Part shown: positions 8,985 through 16,508 of the stretch, one piece after another
Position numbering within the stretch: the first letter of the stretch is position 1
Layout of the letters: each line of letters starts with the position of its first letter
Source: Planctomycetota bacterium
Lineage (GTDB): Bacteria; Planctomycetota; J058
Length of the DNA: 64,000 nucleotides
Assembly (NCBI GenBank): GCA_019636275.1
Contig: JAHBXY010000017.1
Span: 21,404-85,403 of the forward strand
Reading direction: 5' to 3'
Translations under genes and position numbers: made by a program
The notes under the pieces: generated by a model
What the model was told of the DNA's origin: nothing
Databases searched by the model: none
Seen by the model: only the letters and a program-made list of their open reading frames with translations

Positions 8985-9018
8985 GGTGGCCAGGCCCCCC
9001 CCTGGCATGGGGGCCACC
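8985..9018 (+). other. Stem-loop between the paralogous lipoprotein genes
   Basis: The arms GGTGGCC (8985-8991) and GGCCACC (9012-9018) are exact complements with a C-rich loop. The element starts just after the stop codon of the long lipoprotein gene and 22 bp before the start of its paralogue. There is no T-tract, so it may be a processing or attenuation hairpin rather than a full terminator. Confidence 0.45.
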
Positions 9019-9039
9019 CCTTCGTGTAGCCTCCGCCTC

Positions 9040-9717
9040 ATGACGACCAGGACCCGTTTCGTCCGATTTCCCCTCGCGTTTCTCCTGCTGCTCGCGTCGG
9101 GCTGCTCGGCGTTCCGGGCGCAGGTCGGGCTCGGGATCGGCCTCGGGGCCGACGTGCAGGTCCTCGGAATGCAGCACGTGGGCTTCCTGATCGGCCGGTA
9201 CCACGAGTACGGCCTGAACTACGGGCGGGGGAGCTACTCGAAGACCGGCTACACGGTGCTGGGTCCGCTGCACTCCACCCGCATGGAGTTCGAGCCGCGC
9301 GCCGACGGGACGCTGCGGCCGGCGATCGAGCACAGCTGCCTGGGGATCATGCCCGGGCCGACGGGGCTCCTCTTCTCGGACGAGCCGCCCGCCGAGCGCT
9401 GGGCGCTCGAGTTCGGCATCGCGATGACCTTCTTCGAGTTTCGTCTGGGCTTCAACCCGATCGCCCCGCTCTTCGCCGAGGACGAGCCGGAGCTCGGCCC
9501 GCAGCCCGCGCCGGCGACGCCCGCGTCTCCCGGGCCGATGCAGCCCGAGCGCCCGGCCGAGGCTGGCCCCACCGCCGCGGCCGGACCGCCGGCGACGACC
9601 GCCGCCGGTCCGGCCACCTACGGCGCGACGACGACCGAGGCGCCGCCGGCCAAGCAGGCGGCCCCGCCGCCGCCGCCCCCGCCGCCGCCCTCGTCGTTCG
9701 ACGACGACGAGGACTGA
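9040..9717 (+). CDS. Lipoprotein of unknown function, short paralogue
   Basis: This 225-residue lipoprotein (signal ending LLLASGC) shares its first mature 120 residues with the preceding gene (CSAFRAQVG, GLGADVQ, YGLNYG, FRLGFNP). It then ends in a low-complexity tail rich in Pro, Ala and Thr, a run of about ten prolines and an acidic end DDDED. The ATG at 9040 is preferred because the signal peptide starts there. The low-complexity tail suggests a wall- or peptidoglycan-spanning spacer. The pair probably arose by tandem duplication. No family is recognised. Confidence 0.7.
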   Translation: MTTRTRFVRFPLAFLLLLASGCSAFRAQVGLGIGLGADVQVLGMQHVGFLIGRYHEYGLNYGRGSYSKTGYTVLGPLHSTRMEFEPRADGTLRPAIEHSCLGIMPGPTGLLFSDEPPAERWALEFGIAMTFFEFRLGFNPIAPLFAEDEPELGPQPAPATPASPGPMQPERPAEAGPTAAAGPPATTAAGPATYGATTTEAPPAKQAAPPPPPPPPPSSFDDDED

Positions 9718-9758
9718 CGTCGACCCGCGACGGCGGCCGGCGAGGGATACTGGCCGCC

Positions 9759-10712
9759 GTGAGCGCGCCCGCCGTCCTCCTGTCGATCCCCTCCTACGAG
9801 CCGCTGGCGGCGCGCCTCGCGACGGCCGCTGCGGGGCGCCTCGAGCCCGGCGCCGTCGAGCGGCGCACCTTCCCCGACGGGGAGCGCTACCAGCGCCTCG
9901 CCTGCGACGTGCGCGACCGGGAGGTCGTGCTCCTCGCCGGCACGGCGAGCGACCCGGACACGCTCCTGGCCTACGACCTCGCCCACGCCGTCGTGCGGCA
10001 GGGCGCCCTGCGGCTCACGTGGGTGTGCCCCTACTTCGGCTACCAGACGATGGAGCGCGCGGCGCGGCCGGGCGAGGTCGTCGCGGCCAAGACGCGGGCG
10101 CGCCTCATGTCGGCCGTGCCGCGGGCCCCGCTCGGCAACCAGGTCCTGCTGGTCGACCTGCACGCGGCCGGCCTGCCGCACTACTTCGACGACGAGGTCA
10201 GCGCCTTCCACCTCTACGCCAAGCCCCTGGCGCTCGAGGCCGCCCGCGCCCTCGGCGGCGAGGGCCTCGTCCTGGCCGCGCCCGACGCCGGCCGCGCCGC
10301 GTGGGTCGAGTCGCTGGCGGCCGACCTGGGCGCCGACACCGCGTTCGTGAGCAAGCGCCGCCGCTCGGGCAGCGAGACCGAGGTCGCCCGCGTCGAGGCC
10401 GACGTCGATGGCCGGGCGGTCGTGATCTACGACGACATGGTCCGCAGCGGCAGCACGCTGGTCGAGGCCGCGCGCGCCTTCCGCGCCCGCGGCGCGCGCG
10501 CGGTGTTCGCCGTGGTCACGCACCTCGTCCTGCCCGGCGACGCCGTCGAGCGCCTGCGCCGGCCGGGGGCGCTGGACGGCCTGGCCGGCACCGACACCCA
10601 CCCGCGCGCGCGCGAGGTCGAGGGGCCGTTCGTGACCGTGCGCTCCGTGGCGCCGCTGCTGGCGGCCTGGCTCACGCGCGAGGGCGACCCCGAGGCCGTC
10701 GGGCGCCGCTGA
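9759..10712 (+). CDS. prs: Ribose-phosphate pyrophosphokinase (PRPP synthetase)-like
   Basis: The 317-residue protein has normal length for PRPP synthetase, which makes PRPP from ribose 5-phosphate and ATP. Family motifs seen are TFPDGE near residue 36, WVCPYFGYQTMERAARPGE near 87, VDLHAAGLPHYFD near 130, and a PRPP loop VVIYDDMVRSGST near 224. The flexible-loop and PRPP regions depart from classical Prs, so it may be the divergent type seen beside typical copies. The GTG at 9759 is the first start in frame with the conserved N-terminus. PRPP is the co-substrate of pyrE at 2277, although the two are not in one operon. Confidence 0.82.
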   Translation: MSAPAVLLSIPSYEPLAARLATAAAGRLEPGAVERRTFPDGERYQRLACDVRDREVVLLAGTASDPDTLLAYDLAHAVVRQGALRLTWVCPYFGYQTMERAARPGEVVAAKTRARLMSAVPRAPLGNQVLLVDLHAAGLPHYFDDEVSAFHLYAKPLALEAARALGGEGLVLAAPDAGRAAWVESLAADLGADTAFVSKRRRSGSETEVARVEADVDGRAVVIYDDMVRSGSTLVEAARAFRARGARAVFAVVTHLVLPGDAVERLRRPGALDGLAGTDTHPRAREVEGPFVTVRSVAPLLAAWLTREGDPEAVGRR

Positions 10713-10858
10713 CCAGAGGTCCGCGCGTTGGCCGTCCATGGGACACGCGAAGGGGAGCTGAGGGACGACGCCTCCGTGGCCTTTCGTGAACCCAAGTCGC
10801 CTCCATGGCCCATGTGAGCCAGGGCGCGGGAGCTCAGGTCCGTCGAGTGGCGGGGGGG

Positions 10859-11680
10859 TCACACGTCGTCGAGCCCGAAGGCCATCGGCGGCAGCGACAC
10901 CCCCTCGGGCGGCGTGGCCTCGAAGCGGGTCCGGTCGCCGCTCCACACGACCTGGTAGCCGAGCGTGGCCATGTGGGCGGCCATGCCGTCGAGGCGCTCG
11001 CGCGCGTCGCCGCCCCCGCCCGAGGGCGCCAGGCCGACGTCCTCCTGCACCTCGACCTCGAGCGCCGCGGCCACGTCGCGGCTGGCCTGGTCGAGGGCGG
11101 CCTCGCGCGCGGCGCGGCGGGTCTCCTCGGGGTCGGGGAGGGCGCCGACCCACACCTCGCCCGGCGCCTCGCGCCCCCAGGGCAGGGCCGAGGGGTCGAG
11201 GCACCAGCGCCGCGCGACCTCGAGCACGTGCTCGGGCGTCGTCGCCGCCGGGTCGTGGCCCGGGACGCCAAGCTCCAGCTCGGCCGGCGTGCGCTCGCCC
11301 AGCTCGTGCGCGCGGTCCTCGGCCCCGAACCAGTAGAAGGCGCGCGTCACGCGGCCGTCGGCCGCCCGCGACCACGCCTGGTAGTCGCCCGACGGCAGGG
11401 AGGCGAAGGCCAGCACCTCGGCGCCGGCCAGCCAGGCGCTGGCGCCCTCCAGCAGCGCGCCCATGGCGTCGTCGCCGCGGTGCGTGGGCAGCCGGTCGCT
11501 CGCCAGGACCACCCAGCCGTCGACCGGCCGCGTCAGCGCGCAGCTCGGCTGCGCGCCCGGGCGCGCCCGGGCCGCCGCCGCCCCCTCGGCCCACGAGGCC
11601 GGGCGCAGGTCGCGCACCCCCGCCGCCTCGGCCAGCCGCTCCGGCGCGTCGGTGCGCGCCACCAGCAACGTCATCTTCAT
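10859..11680 (-). CDS. Hypothetical cytoplasmic protein
   Basis: This 273-residue protein has no signal peptide or membrane segment and no family that I recognise. It is rich in Trp and acidic residues, with a central alpha/beta part (WVVLASDRLPTHRGDDAMG) and a helical C-terminal third. Codon use matches its neighbours, so it looks like a resident gene. It is transcribed toward prs and reads away from the downstream aldehyde dehydrogenase gene, from which it is 41 bp distant. The function is unknown. Confidence 0.6.
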   Translation of the reverse strand: MKMTLLVARTDAPERLAEAAGVRDLRPASWAEGAAAARARPGAQPSCALTRPVDGWVVLASDRLPTHRGDDAMGALLEGASAWLAGAEVLAFASLPSGDYQAWSRAADGRVTRAFYWFGAEDRAHELGERTPAELELGVPGHDPAATTPEHVLEVARRWCLDPSALPWGREAPGEVWVGALPDPEETRRAAREAALDQASRDVAAALEVEVQEDVGLAPSGGGGDARERLDGMAAHMATLGYQVVWSGDRTRFEATPPEGVSLPPMAFGLDDV

Positions 11681-11721
11681 GGCGCGAGTCTAGCGCCGCG
11701 CCGGGGCCGGGCCAGCCGGCG

Positions 11722-13140
11722 TCACCCGCGCAGGACCAGCACGCGCGGCTCGGTCAGCTCCTCCATGGCGTAGCGCACCCCCTCGCGGCCGAAGCCGGAG
11801 TCCTTGGTGCCGCCGTAGGGGAAGTTGTCGATGCGGAACGTCGGCGCGTCGTTGACGATCACGCCGCCGTAGTCGAGCTCGCGGTGCGCGCGCAGGGCCT
11901 TGCCCAGGTCGCGCGTGAACAGCGCCGCCTGCAGGCCGAAGCGCGTGTCGTTGCAGCGGGCCAGCGCCTCGTCGAACCCGTCGAACGGCTCGACCACGGT
12001 CACCGGGCCGAAGACCTCCTCGCGGCACACGCGCGCGTCGCGCGGCGCGCCCGTGAGCACCGTCGGCAGGACCGCCTGGCCGAGCGCCTCGCCGCCGCAG
12101 TGGACGGTCGCCCCGCCCTCCTTCGCCTCACGCACCCAGGCGAGCACCCGCTCGACGTGGCGCGGCTCGATCAGCGGCCCCACGACCGTGCGCGGGTCGA
12201 GCGGGTCGCCGACCGGCAGCGCCCGCGCCGCCTCGACGAAGCGGCCCAGCACCTCGTCGAAGCGCGCCCGGTGGACGAGCAGCCGCTGGATGCGGATGCA
12301 CACCTGCCCGCCGTTCTGGAACGACGCGGCCACGATCGCCGGCAGGGCGCGCTCGAGGTCGGCGTCCTCGTCGACGATGCAGGGCGCGTGGCCGCCGAGC
12401 TCGAGCAGCACCTGCTTCTTGCCGGCGACCTCCTTGAGGCGCCAGCCGACGGCGTCGCTGCCGGTGAACGACACGACCTTCATGCGCGGGTCCTCGACCA
12501 TGCGCTGGGCCACGTCGGGCGGGCAGTGGACGACGTTCAGGGCGCCGGCCGGCAGGCCGGCCTCGTCGAGGAGCGCCGCCAGGGCGAAGGCCGTGAGGGG
12601 GCACTGCGGCGGCGGCTTGAGCACGACCGACGCGCCGACGGCGACCGCCGGGCTGAGCTTGTGGGCCACGAGGTTCAGGGGGAAGTTGAAGGGCGAGATC
12701 GCCGCCACGGGCCCGCGCGGGACGCGCGTGGCGAGGCACAGCCGGCCTTCGCCGCGCGGCTCGAGGTCGACCGGGAGGACCTCGCCCCCGGCGCGGCGCG
12801 CCTCGACGGCGCCGAGCGACAGGGTGATCACGCCGCGCGCGACCTCGGCCTGGCACTGCGTGATCGGCTTGCCGCTCTCGAGCGCCATGAGGCGCGCCAG
12901 GTCGGCGGCGCGCGCCTCGAGGGCGCGGGCGGCCGCCTCGAGGATCGCCGCCCGGCGGTGCGTCGGCAGCCGCCGCGTCTCGTCGAAGGCGCGCGCGGCC
13001 GCCGCCACCGCGTCGTCCATGTCGCGCGCGTCGCCGACCGCGACCTCGCCCACCTGCTCGCCCGACCACGGGCTCGTGACCGCCTCCAGGCGCGCGCCCT
13101 CGCGCAGCCCGCCGCCGATGCGCAGGAGCTCCCGCGTCAC
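11722..13140 (-). CDS. Aldehyde dehydrogenase family protein
   Basis: This 472-residue NAD(P)-dependent aldehyde dehydrogenase would oxidise an aldehyde to the acid. Clear motifs are SPFNFPLNLVAHKLSPAVA near residue 145, FTGSDAVGW near 222, the general-base Glu in LLELGGHAP near 243, and the catalytic Cys in QNGGQVCIRIQR near 280. Residues in these motifs most resemble the lactaldehyde/phosphonoacetaldehyde/non-phosphorylating GAPDH branch. The frame is open further upstream, but the GTG at 13140 overlaps the stop of the propeller gene (GTGA at 13137-13140), supporting a coupled start and a two-gene operon. The substrate is not determinable. Confidence 0.9.
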   Translation of the reverse strand: MTRELLRIGGGLREGARLEAVTSPWSGEQVGEVAVGDARDMDDAVAAAARAFDETRRLPTHRRAAILEAAARALEARAADLARLMALESGKPITQCQAEVARGVITLSLGAVEARRAGGEVLPVDLEPRGEGRLCLATRVPRGPVAAISPFNFPLNLVAHKLSPAVAVGASVVLKPPPQCPLTAFALAALLDEAGLPAGALNVVHCPPDVAQRMVEDPRMKVVSFTGSDAVGWRLKEVAGKKQVLLELGGHAPCIVDEDADLERALPAIVAASFQNGGQVCIRIQRLLVHRARFDEVLGRFVEAARALPVGDPLDPRTVVGPLIEPRHVERVLAWVREAKEGGATVHCGGEALGQAVLPTVLTGAPRDARVCREEVFGPVTVVEPFDGFDEALARCNDTRFGLQAALFTRDLGKALRAHRELDYGGVIVNDAPTFRIDNFPYGGTKDSGFGREGVRYAMEELTEPRVLVLRG

Positions 13141-14408
13141 TCGTCCTCCGTGACCCTGTAGACCACCCCCGCCGCGCCGTCGCCGGCCTGGTAGCTGCCC
13201 GAGCACACGTAGAGCCGGCCGCGCGCGTCGAAGGCGACGTTGCCGCAACGCGCGGCCGGGTCGCCCGTGAGCGCCCGCAGGTCGACCCAGGGCGCCTGGC
13301 CCGCCGCGTCGAACGGGCGGGCCGGGTCGGGGCGCAGGCGCCAGAGGCGTCCCGTGCGCGCCGTGGCCACGACGAGGTCGCCGTCGGGGGCCAGCGCCAG
13401 GTCCATGAGGTCGTCGCTCTGCCGCCGCACCGGGTCCCAGGGCGCGAAGCGCGCGATGAGCTCGCCCACGACCGGCCGCACCAGGTCGCCGCGCGCGTCG
13501 AGCGGCAGGCGGACGACCTGCGACGTGGTGCGGAAGCCCACGTAGAGCCAGCCGTCGCCCGCGGCCAGGGCGCTGTGGCCCTCGACGCGCAGGCGCCCGC
13601 CGCCGCGCAGGGCCACCTCGTCGCCCAGGACGACGCGCGAGGGCGGCGGCGGGGCGTCGGGGTCGCGCCGCAGGGCCTCGAGGTCGTACTGCGCCAGGAC
13701 CGAGTTGTCCTTGGCGACGGCGTAGAGGAACTCGCCCGCCACGGCGCAGCCGTCGGGCCCGTTCAGCCAGCCGTGAGGCGGCGGATGCCGGGCGGGGTCG
13801 TGGTGGGGGTAGAACACGGTCGAGACGTCGGGCCCCAGCGCCTCGGCCGGCACGACCGCCGGGTCGTGGCGCTCGACGACGGCCCAGCGGCCGGTGCGCA
13901 GGTCGTGGCGGAACAGCGCGTCGGTCGCGTTCTTGCGGAACGCGCCGTCGGCGCGGTCGACGCCGCTGAAGGCGCAGACGAACAGGTTCCGCGAGGCCGG
14001 GTCCCAGGCCAGCGTGCAGTAGGGCCGGTCCATGAGCGCGTCGGCTCCGGGCGGCGTGGCCGGGTCCCACAGGTGGAAGGGCGGCGCCGTGGGCGCGGCG
14101 AGCAGCCGGGCGTTCGTGGCCACGGCGCGGCCGGCCGGCCCGTCGGCCGGCTCGGCGACCTCGGGGTCGACGACGAACAGCGAGCCCGCGTGGTCGCGGA
14201 CCCGCGGGTCGGGCCCCCCGGCGCGCCGGTGCCGCCCGCGCGCGAGCACGACGAGCCGCCCGTCGTCGAGGAACGCCAGCCCCCGGGGCCAGGGGACGGC
14301 CGTGGTGACGCGCTCGAGGCGCAGCCGCGGCGCCGGCGGCGCCTCCTGCGCGCCGGCCGGGGCGGCCAGGGCCAGGAGGACGAGGAGCGTCGCGGCGCGG
14401 CGGGGCAT
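13137..14408 (-). CDS. Secreted beta-propeller protein
   Basis: The 423-residue product has a signal peptide (MPRRAATLLVLLALAAPAGAQ) followed by repeated four-stranded blades of NHL/SMP-30 or glucose/sorbosone-dehydrogenase-like type, for example GLAFLDDGRLVVLARG, LALAPDGDLVVATA and VAFDARGRLYVCSG. It is probably an exported binding protein or lactonase-like hydrolase. The ATG at 14408 was chosen because it begins the signal peptide. It is translationally coupled to the aldehyde dehydrogenase, which suggests that the pair processes one carbohydrate or alcohol substrate, although this is inferred. Confidence 0.78.
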   Translation of the reverse strand: MPRRAATLLVLLALAAPAGAQEAPPAPRLRLERVTTAVPWPRGLAFLDDGRLVVLARGRHRRAGGPDPRVRDHAGSLFVVDPEVAEPADGPAGRAVATNARLLAAPTAPPFHLWDPATPPGADALMDRPYCTLAWDPASRNLFVCAFSGVDRADGAFRKNATDALFRHDLRTGRWAVVERHDPAVVPAEALGPDVSTVFYPHHDPARHPPPHGWLNGPDGCAVAGEFLYAVAKDNSVLAQYDLEALRRDPDAPPPPSRVVLGDEVALRGGGRLRVEGHSALAAGDGWLYVGFRTTSQVVRLPLDARGDLVRPVVGELIARFAPWDPVRRQSDDLMDLALAPDGDLVVATARTGRLWRLRPDPARPFDAAGQAPWVDLRALTGDPAARCGNVAFDARGRLYVCSGSYQAGDGAAGVVYRVTEDE

Positions 14409-14522
14409 CGAGGTCGAGGTTACCAGAGGCCGGGTCTTCACATGGATGCGACGCAGGAGGTCGCCGAGGGGGCGCAGCGTCGCAGGCTGGCCTGAGTCAG
14501 GACCAGACCGTGTGAGGAACCG

Positions 14523-14585
14523 GGAACGGGAACCTGCGAACGAACACCTCGGTACACCCTGGTCTTCATGCCCAGTTCCCGTTCC
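14523..14585. repeat. 11-bp inverted repeat with 41-nt spacer
   Basis: The arms GGAACGGGAAC and GTTCCCGTTCC are exact complements. The spacer is less GC-rich than the surrounding DNA. It may be an operator or a long hairpin upstream of the propeller gene; no direct evidence separates these. Confidence 0.5.
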
Positions 14586-14689
14586 TGACACCCGCATCCC
14601 ATCGGCCCAGGAGACGTGATCGGCACGCTTCGCGAACCGAAGACGGGAAGCCGGAGTGCGGGCCGTCGCGCGGGCGTCGTCGCCGCACG

Positions 14690-14725
14690 CCCTCTGCTCC
14701 CTCTGCTCCTCTCTTGTGAATCCCT
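14690..14725 (+). repeat. Dispersed repeat family 2, copy 1
   Basis: The element reads CCCTCTGCTCCCTCTGCTCC followed by TCTCTTGTGAATCCCT. It is one of four copies in the window, beginning 22 bp beyond the kinase stop codon on the opposite strand. It contains internal CTCTGCTCC duplications and no coding sequence. Confidence 0.8.
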
Positions 14726-14746
14726 GTCTCCGCAGCCGCGCGCCCT

Positions 14747-16426
14747 TCAGGACCAGGTCGCGCGGTTCAGCAGCTTGTACAGCCCCTTCACCACGCCCGA
14801 CTCCTTCGTCGCCGCCGGCGGCGCCTGTGCGTGGCGCACCGCCGCCTCGGCCAGCCCGCCGCGGAGCGCGCCGAGGATGTCGGCGCAGGTGGGCCGGTGG
14901 TCGCGCTCCTTGGCGAGCATGCGGGCCACGAGGCGCTCGAGGTCGGGGCTCCAGGCGACGTCCTTGCGCGCCTGGCCGAGGGTCAGCGGCACGCCCAGGA
15001 GGTGCTCACGCAGGTACTCGTAGGGCGAGTCGGCGACGAGCGGCAGGCGGCCGGTGAGCGCCTCGAACAGGAGCACGCCGAGCGAGTAGACGTCGGTGCG
15101 GCCGTCGATCGGGTCGTCGGTGATCGTCTCGGGCGCCACGTAGGCGGGCGAGCCCGAGATCACGCCCGCGCGCGTGCGGAACAGCCGCTCGGCCGCCGGT
15201 CGGCCGTGGTCGATGCGCCGGGCGATCCCCAGGTCGAGGAGCTTCACGGCCCGCTCGGGGCCGGCGATCACGAACACGTTCTCGGGCTTCACGTCGCGGT
15301 GCACGACGCCGGCGGCGTGGACGGCGCCGAGCGCCTCGAGGAGGCGCTCGAGCAGGCGCAGCCCCGCGTCGAGCGGCAGCGGCCCGCCCTCGCGCAGGTG
15401 CGCGCGCAGCGGGCGGCCGGGGAAGGCCTGCAGGACGACGAAGTCGAGCCCGTCGGCGGTGCGGCCCTCGTCGATCAGGGCCACGACGTCGGGGTGGTCG
15501 ACGAGGCGCATGACCGCCAGCTCGCGCTGGAAGCGGGCCTGGTCGTCGGGGCCGGCGCGGCCGGTGTGGAGGACCTTCACGGCGACCAGGGCCCCGGCCG
15601 ACTCGGGGTCCCGCGCCAGGTAGACGGCGCCCATGCCGCCCTGGCCCAGGCACTCGACGACCTCGTACGGGCCGATCTCGCGCCGCCCACGCAGGTCACC
15701 CGCGGCCGGGTCCGGCGCGGACTGCAGGAAGCGCGCCGTATCGGCCCGGGCCAGGCGGTCGAGGTCGAGCCCCCCGGGCGCCGGCTCGGCCTGGGCGAGG
15801 AGGGCTTCGGGCGGGGCGAAGTCGACGTCGCCGCCGGTCGCCGGGACCGGGTCGGCCAGCCCGCGCAGGCGCTCGACCTCGGCCCGGACGAGCCGGGCCG
15901 TCTCGGGCGAGCGGAAGATCGTCGACGCCGTGAACGCGGCCGCCGTGACCTTCGGGGCGCGCACGAGCGGCCGGGCGACGCCCTCGAAGTCGTCGCGCGC
16001 GTAGCGGGCGACGACCTTGGCGTCCTCGGCGGCCATCGCCTGGCGCGCCCGCTGCACGAGCGCGCGGTCCTCCTCGGCCGTCAGGCGGCCCGCCTCGACC
16101 AGCAGGGCGCCCAGGCGCGAGCGGTAGACGTCGGCCTCGATCCGGGCCAGGAGGTCGTGCGCCTCGGCCCGGGGGACGCCGTGGCGCTTCTCGAGCAGCG
16201 TCAGGTAGACCGCCTCGGCGCGGACCATCTCGTAGAGCCCGACGTAGCGGCGGATCCGGGTCACCTTGGCCTGGTCGAGGCCCTCGGCCTGGAGCCGGGC
16301 CACCAGGTCCTCCTGCGCCGACGCGTCCGCCGCGGCGGCGCGCATGACCGCCCGCGCCCGCTCCGCGGTCACGTCGCCGAGCTGGACGAGGAGCTTGCCC
16401 GCGATGACGTCGGCGGCGGTGAGCAT
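14747..16426 (-). CDS. Soluble Ser/Thr protein kinase with duplicated N-terminal regulatory module
   Basis: This 559-residue protein has a Hanks-type kinase domain at residues 251-520: glycine loop GQGGMGAVY, Lys284 in VAVKV, catalytic HRDVKPEN with Asp378, DLG (instead of DFG) at 398-400, and APE near 431. The first 200 residues carry two related repeats, GKLLVQLGDVTAE near residue 10 and GALLVEAGRLTAEED near 106, that look like the MshEN-type module found in secretion ATPases and some bacterial regulators. No membrane segment follows the kinase, so it should be cytoplasmic. The ATG at 16426 starts the first module. It is divergent from the YfhO-like gene. Confidence 0.88.
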   Translation of the reverse strand: MLTAADVIAGKLLVQLGDVTAERARAVMRAAAADASAQEDLVARLQAEGLDQAKVTRIRRYVGLYEMVRAEAVYLTLLEKRHGVPRAEAHDLLARIEADVYRSRLGALLVEAGRLTAEEDRALVQRARQAMAAEDAKVVARYARDDFEGVARPLVRAPKVTAAAFTASTIFRSPETARLVRAEVERLRGLADPVPATGGDVDFAPPEALLAQAEPAPGGLDLDRLARADTARFLQSAPDPAAGDLRGRREIGPYEVVECLGQGGMGAVYLARDPESAGALVAVKVLHTGRAGPDDQARFQRELAVMRLVDHPDVVALIDEGRTADGLDFVVLQAFPGRPLRAHLREGGPLPLDAGLRLLERLLEALGAVHAAGVVHRDVKPENVFVIAGPERAVKLLDLGIARRIDHGRPAAERLFRTRAGVISGSPAYVAPETITDDPIDGRTDVYSLGVLLFEALTGRLPLVADSPYEYLREHLLGVPLTLGQARKDVAWSPDLERLVARMLAKERDHRPTCADILGALRGGLAEAAVRHAQAPPAATKESGVVKGLYKLLNRATWS

Positions 16427-16508
16427 GCGGGGAGGATGCGCCGGGGCCGGCCCTGGACGCAAGAGGCCGGGTCGCGGCGCATCGGCGTCTCCGCGGTAGG
16501 ATCCGGCC

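Larger units (their letters stand above)
14409..14746. other. Intergenic region with inverted repeat and dispersed repeat
   Basis: This 338-bp stretch holds no convincing gene. It would contain the promoter of the propeller-dehydrogenase operon and the 3' end of the kinase transcript. It carries an 11-bp inverted repeat (GGAACGGGAAC at 14523-14533 and its exact complement at 14575-14585) and a copy of dispersed repeat family 2 at 14690-14725. Confidence 0.7.
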
